The notes: generated by a model not told the origin, from the letters alone. Counted from the first letter of the stretch, positions 27,075 to 35,292 are shown. The stretch is DNA of 64,000 nt from Corynebacterium uberis (GCF_020616335.1 NZ_CP085051.1:2108001-2172000); one strand, 5' to 3'. Numbers and translations are program-made.

Positions 27075-27566
27075 GTGATCCAAGGGGAGCATCAACCGGA
27101 TAGGCAACGCCATCCGGGATGGTAAGCCTTTCGACAAAGAACTGTGGGATGACTGGCCCCTCTGACACAGTGAACTACTTGCGTTTGTCGAATCCATCCT
27201 GCGACCTGAGCTAAATGCATTCCTCGAAAAATTCTCCGGGAACCCACAATGCCTTTACAGCCCCGAGGAAGACTCGAACATGGAGCCCAATTCTCGGGTC
27301 AAGACCGTTGATACAGCCTGCGACAAACTACTGAGTCAAAAGATCAACCTCGCCAGCAAACTGGCAGAAGTGCTGTACACAGCAGGCGCGAGTCGTGTGA
27401 CCATAAGGGACCTGCGCGAATCCCCTCACAGTGGGTACCGGGCCGACACCGGAGGTGTTAAGAACCAAAGGGAACGTGGTTTGCTCAGGTCGCCGAAATC
27501 GAGCGCCTGCACACCGAGGCTGACCTGGTGACGACAACGCGGGCGATCGATTCGCTCAAGGGCTAA
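27075..27566 (+). pseudogene. Decayed RelA/SpoT-like (alarmone synthetase) gene
   Basis: A GTG at 27075 with AGGAG 5 nt upstream starts a frame that breaks almost at once. Joined across shifts, the remains read SINRIGNAIRDGKPFDKELWDDW (27089-27157), then HSELLAFVESILRPELNAFLEKF and, at 27280 onward, NSRVKTVDTACDKLLSQK...IRDLR. The last part is KNQRE... and FAQVAEIERLHTEADLVTTTRAIDSLKG, ending in TAA at 27564. At least two frameshifts, an in-frame TGA at 27163 and an internal deletion after IRDLR are visible. The SRVKTVD...K...I.DLRG pattern fits the RelA_SpoT domain. The 83-codon open frame at 27280 is only a fragment of this gene. Confidence 0.55.
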
Positions 27567-28357
27567 AGGCCCTCGCATACTGCTTCGGCAATCTTGCCAA
27601 AGGCTCCGTCACCATTGACCCGGTCTATCGCTTGTGGGGTAAGCAACACCTTTCCGCCCCCAAATACAAATGAATTTTGCGGCTGATCGACGACGTTCTT
27701 GATGCTCTCGACCGCTTCGTACCACGCCTTGTAGGGGCGAACGACGATAATCGGAATTCCTCGCGCCTTGGCGCATTCCACTAGGTGAAATTGATACTCC
27801 TGGCTCTTCAGTACGCGCCGCTCTATCAAGCTGCACGATTTCTTTGAGTGATATGGAAAGAAATCGACATGCATGATCCGCTCGTACGCAACCTTTAACA
27901 CCCGCTGTTGGGACGCAGAATCAAGAGCGGAAACCGACGCCGCCTTAAGATTCAGCTTCTTCGCGATCTCCTGGAGAATATGGTTGTGCGCCTGCGCGTG
28001 CCACCTCGCCGAAGACGTACCGAGGAGCTTCGGCGAAGCGTAGAAGTAGAACCCGCCTGCCTCGGCACCTGAGTGGATGTTTTCCTCGTACGCATCCCGC
28101 AGCTCCTGGTGCTCCCAGGTTTGGTAATCAGCCTCCGAGAACCCCGGGTTCGTCGTCAGGATGAGCACTCTTGCGGTGTTGATATTTCCGATAAACGGTT
28201 CCGGCGGCAGATCGAGACGCAGGGCTTTTTCAGGTGATCTCAGGCGGTGCGCTAGCTCCCTGAAATTCGGGTCCGAAGGGTCACAATCAGCAACGATCTT
28301 TTCACTGCCTATATGCGCAGGAAGTACGAGGTTTGCCCACGGGTTTTTTTTCGGCAT
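27563..28357 (-). CDS. Unrecognised 264-aa protein, possibly with a uracil-DNA-glycosylase-like fold
   Basis: I do not recognise this family with certainty. The ATG at 28357 has GAAGGAG 4 nt upstream, a strong signal; an earlier in-frame start runs toward the tRNA gene. Visible features are PEPFIGNINTARVLILTTNPGFSEADY near residues 50-75, HVDFFPYHSKK near 165, LKSQEYQFHLV and IPIIVVRPYKAW near 205-215. The order NPG loop, then PYHS, then a hydrophobic strand recalls UDG-superfamily folds, but this is a loose impression. Its base composition is less GC-rich than its neighbours. It lies beside a decayed gene and a tRNA, suggesting acquired DNA. No signal peptide or membrane helix is seen. Confidence 0.7.
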   Translation of the reverse strand: MPKKNPWANLVLPAHIGSEKIVADCDPSDPNFRELAHRLRSPEKALRLDLPPEPFIGNINTARVLILTTNPGFSEADYQTWEHQELRDAYEENIHSGAEAGGFYFYASPKLLGTSSARWHAQAHNHILQEIAKKLNLKAASVSALDSASQQRVLKVAYERIMHVDFFPYHSKKSCSLIERRVLKSQEYQFHLVECAKARGIPIIVVRPYKAWYEAVESIKNVVDQPQNSFVFGGGKVLLTPQAIDRVNGDGAFGKIAEAVCEGL

Positions 28358-28384
28358 TACACTCCTTCGAGTAGCCCCCCACAG

Positions 28385-28457
28385 AGCTGGAGACGAGACT
28401 TGAACTCGCAACCTACGGTTTACAAGACCGTTGCGCTACCGATTGCGCCACTCCAGC
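28385..28457 (-). tRNA. tRNA-Thr (anticodon TGT)
   Basis: The minus strand folds into a full cloverleaf of 73 nt: acceptor stem GCTGGAG/CTCCAGC, D stem GCGC/GCGC, anticodon stem ACGGT/ACCGT around loop CTTGTAA, and a T arm containing GTTCAAGT. The anticodon TGT reads ACA and related threonine codons. CCA is not encoded. The gene is divergent from thrE. Confidence 0.95.
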
Positions 28458-28476
28458 ATGTCCGAAGACGTGGGAC

Positions 28477-28482
28477 ACACTA
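28477..28482 (-). promoter_or_regulatory. Likely -10 hexamer of the tRNA-Thr gene
   Basis: TAGTGT on the minus strand lies 19 nt before the mature tRNA 5' end, leaving room for a short 5' leader removed by RNase P. Confidence 0.4.
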
Positions 28483-28613
28483 CCCGATGCGGTGCGGCGG
28501 CGTCCACCAGGCGCTGCCACGCCCATGACCACCATGGATGCATGGCCTGGCGGGGGGCATTAAAGTACCGGGATACTACCCGAGTTACCTGCATTGAGGG
28601 AGGGGCTGTCTGC

Positions 28614-30089
28614 GTGGGCACCCTGCGAGAACGGCTGCGCGGCTGGCGGCAACGCTCACCGCACACCGCGACCATTGATACTGCCAGTGCGGCACCGCCG
28701 CCCTCACCCCTGGCACCCGTAGACCTTTCGGACCCCAATCAGGTCGCCGGCGTGATGGACCTGGCGGCCCGCATTGGGGATATTTTGTTGTCCTCCGGTA
28801 CCGCAAACAGTGATACTAAAGCACAGATCCATGCGGTGACCTCGGCTTATGGTCTGATTTGGTGCCACGTGGATATCACGTTGAACACCATCACCATCTT
28901 TACGCATATGGGTACGCAGCGCCGTTCCCCGGTTTCGGTTTTTCGCGTGGTGCGCCATGTGAGTACGGACTTTTCCAAGCTTTCCGACGTCGATCGGCTC
29001 ATCCGCTCCATCCAGGCTGGGGCTACCCCGCCGGATGTTGCTGAGCGCATTCTCGATGAGATTGAGGTGCGCCCCACCGCCTACGGTGCGCCGACTGCGC
29101 TGCTGGGCTGGGGAATTATGGGTGGCGCCGTGGCGCTCATGCTTGGTGGCACGGCCCTGGTGGGTGTGATCGCCTTTTTTACGTCCATTCTGATTATGGG
29201 CGTGAATATGTATTTGGATCGCCATAGCCTGCCGCTGTTTTTCCAGAATGTGTTCGCAGGAATTATTGCCACGGTGCCTGCGTCCGTGGCATACGGCATC
29301 GCCTCGCATTATGGGGTCCAGCTGCGCCCGAGCCAGATTATTGCCTCCGGGATTGTGGTGATGTTGGCGGGGTTGACGTTGGTGCAGTCCCTCCAGGACG
29401 GAATTACGGGTGCTCCTGTGACGGCTAGCGCGCGCTTTTTTGAAACGCTGCTGTTCACCGGCGCGATCGTGGCAGGTGTGGGCATGGGCATTGAGGCCTC
29501 GTCGATGTTGGGGGTTCACCTTCCACCGATGGAGTCCATCGCGCCGCCCAATTTCAATTCGGGGTGGATGCGCGTGGCGTGCGGCGGCATCGCCTCTGGG
29601 GGTTTTGCCATTGCCTGCTATGCGGAGTGGTCGGCGGTGACGCTGTCGGCCGTGGCTGCTGGGGCCGGTGGCGCGTTCTACTACTACTTGTTTGTGCCCC
29701 TGGGGCTGGGTCCGGTGATGGCGGGTTCGATGGCGTCGGTGATCATCGGCCTGGCCGGTGGCCTGTTGGCGCGGCGTTTCCAGGTGCCGCCGCTGATTAT
29801 CGCGATCGCGGGCATCACCCCGCTGCTTCCCGGTCTGTCGGTCTATCGCGGAATGTACTCCGCGCTTAATGATCAGATGGTGGTTGGTTTTACCAATATC
29901 GCTATGGCGCTGGCTACGGCCTGTGGCTTGGCTGCCGGCGTGGTGTTGGGCGAATGGATTGCGCGGCGGATTCGCCGGCCGCAGCGTTTTAATCCGTATC
30001 GGGCGTTTCGGGTGGCCCGGCGCCATTCCTTCCAGGAGGCGATCCACAAGGTGCCCAAGGTGGCGGCGCGGGCGGTGCGGCGCCGGTGA
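28614..30089 (+). CDS. thrE: Threonine/serine exporter
   Basis: The 491-residue product matches my memory of C. glutamicum ThrE (489 residues) in many blocks: APPPSPLAP near residue 30, QVAGVMDLAARIGDILLSSGT, AVTSAYGL, SLQDGITGAPVTASARFFETLLFTG, and FNPYRAF near the end. The N-terminal half is a cytoplasmic hydrolase-like domain and the rest has about ten membrane helices. It exports L-threonine and L-serine by proton antiport. The GTG at 28614 is chosen because GGGAGGGG lies 8 nt upstream. An in-frame start at 28431 lies inside the tRNA gene and is rejected. Confidence 0.96.
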   Translation: MGTLRERLRGWRQRSPHTATIDTASAAPPPSPLAPVDLSDPNQVAGVMDLAARIGDILLSSGTANSDTKAQIHAVTSAYGLIWCHVDITLNTITIFTHMGTQRRSPVSVFRVVRHVSTDFSKLSDVDRLIRSIQAGATPPDVAERILDEIEVRPTAYGAPTALLGWGIMGGAVALMLGGTALVGVIAFFTSILIMGVNMYLDRHSLPLFFQNVFAGIIATVPASVAYGIASHYGVQLRPSQIIASGIVVMLAGLTLVQSLQDGITGAPVTASARFFETLLFTGAIVAGVGMGIEASSMLGVHLPPMESIAPPNFNSGWMRVACGGIASGGFAIACYAEWSAVTLSAVAAGAGGAFYYYLFVPLGLGPVMAGSMASVIIGLAGGLLARRFQVPPLIIAIAGITPLLPGLSVYRGMYSALNDQMVVGFTNIAMALATACGLAAGVVLGEWIARRIRRPQRFNPYRAFRVARRHSFQEAIHKVPKVAARAVRRR

Positions 30090-30111
30090 GGCGGCGTCGA
30101 CAAGCGTGGCG

Positions 30112-30117
30112 TAGAAT
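30112..30117 (+). promoter_or_regulatory. Likely -10 hexamer before the lysine-rich protein gene
   Basis: TAGAAT lies 38 nt before the GTG at 30156. A leader with AGGAGGA follows, so this transcript would be leadered. Confidence 0.4.
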
Positions 30118-30155
30118 TGTGGGCCTATCTGTAGTTTCCAAGATCAGGAGGATCC

Positions 30156-30533
30156 GTGCCGCCTAAGGTAACCGACACTCGCCCCAGTGCTGAGACCTTA
30201 CACCGGGTGGAGGAGGCCACCGCCGCATCCGCGCGGCGCATCGTGGCCAGCTATGCCGAGGATCTCCTCGATGGCGTCACCCTCATGAGCATGCTCGGCG
30301 TTGAGCCCGAGGGGCTGGTGCACAAACTCGTCGCCGAGGAGCAGGCCGCCGCCGCGCCGAAGAAGGCGCCCGCCAAGCGCACCCGCAAAACTACCAAGAA
30401 AACTGCGGCTAAAAAGACAACTAAAAAGACCACGGCCAAGAAAACAACAAAGAAGACCACAAAGAAGGCCGCGGCTAAAAAGACCACCACTAAGAAGACC
30501 ACCGCAAAGAAGACGGCGGCCAAGAAGTCTTAG
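30156..30533 (+). CDS. Histone-H1-like lysine-rich small protein
   Basis: The 125-residue product has a helical N-terminal domain of about 65 residues. Its tail, about residues 68-125, consists almost only of Lys, Thr and Ala (KKTTKKTTAKK type repeats). Such tails bind DNA or RNA non-specifically, as in bacterial H1-like proteins and the C-terminus of mycobacterial HupB. The N-terminal part is not HU-like, so the partner and role are unknown. The GTG start has AGGAGGA 4 nt upstream. The gene lies between thrE and otsA. Confidence 0.85.
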   Translation: MPPKVTDTRPSAETLHRVEEATAASARRIVASYAEDLLDGVTLMSMLGVEPEGLVHKLVAEEQAAAAPKKAPAKRTRKTTKKTAAKKTTKKTTAKKTTKKTTKKAAAKKTTTKKTTAKKTAAKKS

Positions 30534-30572
30534 TGCCGCCTAGTACTTCCTGCGCCTGGTCACGGCATTGAC

Positions 30573-30578
30573 TAACCT
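30573..30578 (+). promoter_or_regulatory. -10 hexamer of otsA (leaderless)
   Basis: TAACCT ends 7 nt before the ATG at 30586. The same hexamer and spacing are seen for the HIT gene. Confidence 0.45.
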
Positions 30579-30585
30579 GGAAGAC

Positions 30586-32100
30586 ATGGCCTCACGCAGC
30601 GATCAGGTAAACGATCAGGTAGTAGACAACGCCGAGGAATTCGGCGACAACAGCTTTGTGGTGGTAGCCAACCGGCTACCGGTAGACATGCAGCGCTGCG
30701 AGGACGGCTCGGTGGAGTGGACCCCCAGCCCCGGCGGGTTGGTCTCCGCCCTGTCGCCCGTGCTGGAGGAGCACGAGGGCTGCTGGATCGGCTGGCCGGG
30801 GGTTTCTGACGAGTCCCCGGAGCCCTTCCGCACCGACGGCGGGGTCCTGCTCTACCCCGTCCAACTGACCGCCCAGGACTTTGAGTACTTCTACGAGGGC
30901 TTTTCCAACGCCACCCTGTGGCCGCTCTACCACGACCTGATTGTCACGCCGGAATACCACCGCGAATGGTGGGCCGCCTACCGGGAGGTCAACCTCAAGT
31001 TCGCCGAGGCGACCTCGCACGTGGCCGCTAAGAACGCCACCGTGTGGATCCAGGACTACCAGCTCCAGCTCGTCCCGGGGATCCTGCGCCAGCTACGCCC
31101 CGACCTGACCATCGGGTTCTTCCTGCACATCCCCTTCCCCAACCCGGATCTTTTCCGGCAGCTGCCCTGGCGCGAAGAGTTGGTGCGCGGGCTGCTGGGG
31201 GCGGACGTTATTGGCTTCCACCTGGAGGGCAATGCGCAGAACTTCCTCGACCTTGCCTGCGAGGTCTCCGGCGTGGCCGGCTCGCACATCGGCCAGCCTG
31301 ACACCCTCGATATTGAAGGGTCGGTGTCTACCCGCGATATCACCGCCGCCGTGGTCGTCCCCGGCGGCCGCAAGGTGGGCGTGGGCGCGTTCCCCATTTC
31401 TATCGACGTCGACTCCGTGACCACCCCGGATCCGGATGAGGTGGCCACGCTGCGCGCGGAGCTGGGCAACCCAGACTCGCTCATCCTCGGCGTGGATCGC
31501 CTGGACTACACCAAGGGCATCCTGCAACGCCTGCGCGCCTACGAGGAGCTGCTGGCTTCCGGGGCGCTGCCCAAGAAGGTGGTGCTGCTCCAGGTGGCCA
31601 CCCCGTCGCGGGAGCGCATCGAGCACTACCGGGTGGCCCGCTCCCAGGTGGAAGAGGCGGTGGGCAGGATCAACGGGCGCTTCGGCCAGCCGGGCCGGCC
31701 CGTGGTGGAGTACATTCACCGCTCCGTGCCCAAGTCCCGCCTGGCGGTGTACTACGCCGCCGCGGACGTCATGCTGGTCACGCCCTTCAAGGATGGAATG
31801 AACCTGGTGGCCAAGGAGTATGTGGCCGCCCACGCGGATGGCTCCGGCGCGCTGGTGTTGAGCGAGTTCGCCGGCGCGGCCGAGGAGCTGCCCGAGGCGT
31901 TCATCTGTAATCCCTTTGACATGGAGTCCGTCAAGCGGCGCATCGTGGAGGCCGTGCTGGCACCCACGTATGATCCGCAGGATGCCAAGGAGCGCATGAT
32001 CGCCATGCACAAGCAGGTCATCGAGCATGATGTGGACCTGTGGGCGCAGTCCTTCCTGGACTGCCTGGCCAAGGCCAAGGAACAGCGGTGCGGCGAGTAA
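30586..32100 (+). CDS. otsA: Trehalose-6-phosphate synthase
   Basis: The 504-residue product is a GT20 retaining glycosyltransferase. It contains FVVVANRLPVDM near residue 25, WIQDYQLQLVPGILRQ, FFLHIPFPNPDLFRQLPWREEL and GVDRLDYTKGILQRL. The nucleotide-sugar binding end is TPFKDGMNLVAKEYVA. It joins UDP-glucose and glucose-6-phosphate. Trehalose is essential for trehalose mycolates in corynebacteria. The ATG at 30586 is preferred over a TTG 18 nt earlier. otsB follows after one small gene. Confidence 0.95.
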   Translation: MASRSDQVNDQVVDNAEEFGDNSFVVVANRLPVDMQRCEDGSVEWTPSPGGLVSALSPVLEEHEGCWIGWPGVSDESPEPFRTDGGVLLYPVQLTAQDFEYFYEGFSNATLWPLYHDLIVTPEYHREWWAAYREVNLKFAEATSHVAAKNATVWIQDYQLQLVPGILRQLRPDLTIGFFLHIPFPNPDLFRQLPWREELVRGLLGADVIGFHLEGNAQNFLDLACEVSGVAGSHIGQPDTLDIEGSVSTRDITAAVVVPGGRKVGVGAFPISIDVDSVTTPDPDEVATLRAELGNPDSLILGVDRLDYTKGILQRLRAYEELLASGALPKKVVLLQVATPSRERIEHYRVARSQVEEAVGRINGRFGQPGRPVVEYIHRSVPKSRLAVYYAAADVMLVTPFKDGMNLVAKEYVAAHADGSGALVLSEFAGAAEELPEAFICNPFDMESVKRRIVEAVLAPTYDPQDAKERMIAMHKQVIEHDVDLWAQSFLDCLAKAKEQRCGE

Positions 32101-32528
32101 TCCCCCTGCTGGCCCTGCCCCTGGCGCTGGCCACCGCCTGCACGCCCGCACCCGCCCCCGATGCCGAGCCGCTGATCGGGCCAACTTGGCAGGTCACCGG
32201 GGTGTTTACTGATCCCGCCACCCCCGGCGGGGTGACTAGCGACGCCGAGCTCATCTTCGGCCGCGCGACGCTCACCGGCACCACGGGGTGCGCCCGCTTC
32301 AATGCTCGGGCCCATTACGACACGGATGCTGACACCATCGAGGTCACCCGGCTGACCATGGATGAGCCGGACCCGCAATGCGCCGGGGTTGCCCGCCACG
32401 TCCACGACCAGCTGGCCGGGATCCTGGAGGGCACCTTCGATGTGAGCCACCCTAGCGACACGGAAGTGGTGCTCACCAAGGCTGGGGACGGCCCGGACAG
32501 GCCGGCGATTCACGCGGTGAGCACCTAG
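32088..32528 (+). CDS. META/HslJ-like lipoprotein
   Basis: The 146-residue product has an N-terminal VRRVIPLLALPLALATACTP, with a lipobox cysteine near residue 18. The rest resembles META domains: PTWQVTGVF, a GTTGCARFNARAHYD segment and ITRLTMD-like strands. It would sit on the outer face of the cell membrane. The GTG start has AAGGA upstream and overlaps otsA by 13 nt. The position between otsA and otsB suggests co-transcription but gives no function. Confidence 0.75.
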   Translation: MRRVIPLLALPLALATACTPAPAPDAEPLIGPTWQVTGVFTDPATPGGVTSDAELIFGRATLTGTTGCARFNARAHYDTDADTIEVTRLTMDEPDPQCAGVARHVHDQLAGILEGTFDVSHPSDTEVVLTKAGDGPDRPAIHAVST

Positions 32529-32534
32529 TAGTGT
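32529..32534 (+). promoter_or_regulatory. -10 hexamer of otsB (leaderless)
   Basis: TAGTGT ends 8 nt before the ATG at 32543, overlapping the stop codon of the lipoprotein gene by one base. Confidence 0.35.
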
Positions 32535-32542
32535 TAAGCCCC

Positions 32543-33286
32543 ATGAGCATTTCTTCTGTCGCCGGTGTTGACCGGCTGTTGGTGGTCTGTGACTTCGACG
32601 GCACCCTGGCTGGCATCAGCAAGGACCCCATGAACGTCCCGGTCAATGAGACCTCCGTGGCCGCCCTCCAGCAGCTGGCGCAATGCCCGAACACGCTGGT
32701 CTACATCCTGTCTGGGCGCAGCATCGCCCAGCTGGACGTGGTCTGCCCCACCACCGCGCCGATTCGGCGGGTGGGCTCGCATGGTGCGGAGCCGGACGGC
32801 ATGGTCGTCGAGCTGACCGATGCGCAACAGGCCACCCTGGATGGCGTGGCGGGCGATTTGGAGAAGATCTGCGAGGGCATCGACGGCGCCTTCGTGGAAT
32901 ACAAGCCTTTCCAGCGTGTGTTCCACTTCATCCGGGTGGCGGACCAGCAGCTCATTGAGCAGCTGCTCGCGCGCGTGGACAAGGTTGATCCGCGTGGGGC
33001 GCACGTCCACTCCGGCAAGCGCGTGGTGGAGTTCTCCGTGGCGGACGCCACCAAGGGGTCGTGGATTCGCGGCGAGCAGGAGCGCTGGAACCCGGGCGCG
33101 ACCGTGTTCTTGGGCGATGACACCACCGATGAGACCGGCTTTGCCGTCCTTGGGGGCAATGACCTGGGCGTCAAGGTGGGCCCGGGGGAGACTGCGGCAA
33201 CCATGCGGGTGGCGGACTTGGACGAGGTCGCCCAGGTGCTCACCGAGCTGGCGCAGCGACGCTGCGGCCAGCAAGCAGCCGAGTAG
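32543..33286 (+). CDS. otsB: Trehalose-6-phosphate phosphatase
   Basis: The 247-residue product is a HAD-family phosphatase. The nucleophile motif is CDFDGTLAGI near residue 19, the second motif is YILSGRS, and the last acidic motif is LGDDTTDETGF. It removes phosphate from trehalose-6-phosphate made by OtsA. The ATG at 32543 is used; a GTG 12 nt earlier is possible. No ribosome binding site is seen, but TAGTGT lies 8 nt upstream. The last 47 nt overlap the 3' end of the convergent LacI gene. Confidence 0.94.
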   Translation: MSISSVAGVDRLLVVCDFDGTLAGISKDPMNVPVNETSVAALQQLAQCPNTLVYILSGRSIAQLDVVCPTTAPIRRVGSHGAEPDGMVVELTDAQQATLDGVAGDLEKICEGIDGAFVEYKPFQRVFHFIRVADQQLIEQLLARVDKVDPRGAHVHSGKRVVEFSVADATKGSWIRGEQERWNPGATVFLGDDTTDETGFAVLGGNDLGVKVGPGETAATMRVADLDEVAQVLTELAQRRCGQQAAE

Positions 33287-34322
33287 GCAGGATCGTGTGG
33301 ACGGGGTCGCCGGCGGTGTCTTCCAGCGCCTGCACCGCCCGGATGCCCTTGTCCCGGTTGGGTTGCTCCACGGTGACCAGGCCGACCGCGCGCGCGGCGG
33401 CGATGCCATCGAACCCGGTGACGGAGAGGTCTTCCGGCACGCGGAGACCCTGCTCACGCGCGTAGGCCAGCACGCCGAGCGCCATCGAGTCGGTGGTGCA
33501 CGCCACGGCGGTGAGCTCGGGGTGGGATTCCAGCAGCTCGGCGGCGGCGTCGCGGGCGGTGGCCGGGGTGTTGAGGTGCCGGGTAACCACTGGCACGCCC
33601 GCCGGGTCGATGCCCGCGCCGGCAAAAACATCCAGGGCCCCGAGGATGCGGTCGCGCTGGATGTGCAGGTGGGCGCGCGGCAGGCGGCCAGGGTCGAGGG
33701 GGCCATTGAGCGGGGTGTCCTCCAGGCGGATGGCGAGGATGCCGATGTTGCGGTGGCCGGCGTCGATAAGCGTGCGGGCGGCGGGCGCGATGGCGGCGCG
33801 GTCGTCGATGCCCACGAAGGGCACCCCGGGAACTGTTTTGGGCTGCCCGCAGATGACGGTGGGCACCCCGCGGGCAAGCACCGCCTTTAAGGCGGCGTCG
33901 TCGCTGGCCACGGAGTAGACCACAAAGCCGTCCACGGCGGCCGCGTTGATCAGATCCGTGTTGGTCTCCCCCGTGCCCTCCGGGCCGACGGGGATGAGGG
34001 TGAGCGCCGTGGCGCTATCGGAGCACGCCTCCGCCACCCCGGAAAGAAAGTCCACGGAGGCGGCATCGTCGAAGGCGTAGCTCAAGTGCTCGGTGAGCAC
34101 CACCCCGATCGCCCCGGCGCGGCGGGTACGCAGGCTGCGGGCCACCGGATCCGGGCCGGGATAGCCACGGGCGGCCGCGGCAGCCAGGATGCGGGCGCGA
34201 GTGGCGGCAGAGAGCTGGTCCGGGTGGTTGTAGGCGTTAGAGACCGTGGTGCGCGACACGCCGAGTTCGGCGGCCAGGGAAGCCAGGGTCCCGCGCGACT
34301 GGCCGGGGCGCTGGGAATCCAT
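33240..34322 (-). CDS. ipsA: LacI-family regulator, IpsA-like
   Basis: The 360-residue product starts MDSQRPGQSRGTLASLAAELGVSRTTVSNAYNHP, the LacI helix-turn-helix and hinge. A periplasmic-binding-type effector domain follows (AIGVVLTEHLSYAF, VPFVGIDDRAA, VTGFDGIAAARAVGL). The position after otsB matches cg2910 of C. glutamicum. That gene encodes IpsA, a myo-inositol-responsive regulator controlling inositol-lipid synthesis. The effector here is inferred from synteny only. A start at 35120 in the same frame covers the divergent zinc gene and is rejected. TAGCGT lies 7 nt before the ATG. Confidence 0.82.
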   Translation of the reverse strand: MDSQRPGQSRGTLASLAAELGVSRTTVSNAYNHPDQLSAATRARILAAAAARGYPGPDPVARSLRTRRAGAIGVVLTEHLSYAFDDAASVDFLSGVAEACSDSATALTLIPVGPEGTGETNTDLINAAAVDGFVVYSVASDDAALKAVLARGVPTVICGQPKTVPGVPFVGIDDRAAIAPAARTLIDAGHRNIGILAIRLEDTPLNGPLDPGRLPRAHLHIQRDRILGALDVFAGAGIDPAGVPVVTRHLNTPATARDAAAELLESHPELTAVACTTDSMALGVLAYAREQGLRVPEDLSVTGFDGIAAARAVGLVTVEQPNRDKGIRAVQALEDTAGDPVHTILPTRLLAGRSVAAPAR

Positions 34323-34329
34323 GATTGGC

Positions 34330-34335
34330 ACGCTA
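34330..34335 (-). promoter_or_regulatory. -10 hexamer of the IpsA-like gene (leaderless)
   Basis: TAGCGT on the minus strand ends 7 nt before the ATG, in the 63-nt gap shared with znuA. Confidence 0.42.
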
Positions 34336-34385
34336 GCACGCCGCGGATCTTGACAACCCTTTCCATTAAGCGTTGGCTTGTTGTC

Positions 34386-35261
34386 ATGACGTTTCCCGCC
34401 CGCCGTACCTGCGCTGCCCTCCTGACCGCCACCGCGCTTGTGGCCACCGCCTGCTCGAGTGCTCAGTCCCCCGACGGGGACGCATCCGGGATGACCATTG
34501 TCACCTCCACCTCCGTCTGGGGCGACGTGGCCCGCGCGGTTGTCGATGACCCGGCCGTGACCATCACGCCGATCATCACTAACGACGCCACCGACCCGCA
34601 CCACTTCGAGCCCACTGCCGCCGACATGGCACGGGTGAGCAAGGCAGACGTGGTCGTCGTCGGCGGCGGCGGGTATGACGCCTGGCTGTATGAAAACCTG
34701 GACAACCCGGACATCATCCACGCCCTGCCACTGACCCCACACCACCACGGCGACAAGCCGGATGGATCCGAGGCCACCAATGAGCACATCTGGTACGACG
34801 CCGACGCGCTGCGGGACGTGGCACACGGTGTGGCGGGGGCCGTCGAAAAGCACAACCCCGATGCCACCGTCACTGCCGACGCCCTCGATGCCCGCCTCGA
34901 CGCCGCCACCGCGAAGCTCAAGGCCATGCCCACCGCCCGCATCGCGCAGACCGAACCCATCGCCGACTACCTGATCAACAAAACCCCCATGAAGGAGGTC
35001 ACCCCCACCGGCTACCGGCGTGCCACCCTCAATGAGACGGACCCCGCCGCCGCGGACTTGGCTGCCTTTTTGGAACTGATCAACTCCGGTGGGCTGGACA
35101 TCCTGGTGTACAACCCGCAAACCGCCACCGACATGACCAAGCGCATCCGGGCGGCAGCCGAAGCCAAGGGCGTGCGCATCGTGGAGATCCCCGAGACCCC
35201 GCCGAGCACCGTGCCCTTCCCCGACTTTTATGGGCAGGTGGTGGACCGGCTGGTGGGCTAG
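34386..35261 (+). CDS. znuA: Zinc/manganese ABC transporter substrate-binding lipoprotein (ZnuA-like)
   Basis: The 291-residue product has a lipoprotein signal with the lipobox VATAC near residue 23. It is a cluster A-I metal-binding protein: DPHHFEPTAADM holds the first metal ligand, a His-rich loop (TPHHHGDKP) follows, then NEHIWYD, and a late YNPQTATD with another likely ligand. It captures Zn or Mn at the membrane surface. The ATP-binding and permease genes follow only after an intervening antiporter gene. No ribosome binding site is obvious. The gene is divergent from ipsA. Confidence 0.88.
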   Translation: MTFPARRTCAALLTATALVATACSSAQSPDGDASGMTIVTSTSVWGDVARAVVDDPAVTITPIITNDATDPHHFEPTAADMARVSKADVVVVGGGGYDAWLYENLDNPDIIHALPLTPHHHGDKPDGSEATNEHIWYDADALRDVAHGVAGAVEKHNPDATVTADALDARLDAATAKLKAMPTARIAQTEPIADYLINKTPMKEVTPTGYRRATLNETDPAAADLAAFLELINSGGLDILVYNPQTATDMTKRIRAAAEAKGVRIVEIPETPPSTVPFPDFYGQVVDRLVG

Positions 35262-35292
35262 ACCCCCAGTAATCGGCGGTACCTGTTAGATC

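Noticed and set aside
27280..27531. An 83-codon gene
   Set aside because: It is a fragment of a broken gene: conserved sequence continues upstream and downstream in other frames.
28385..28457. Attachment-site duplication of tRNA-Thr
   Set aside because: No second copy of the tRNA 3' end was found in the neighbouring DNA, and no integrase is present.
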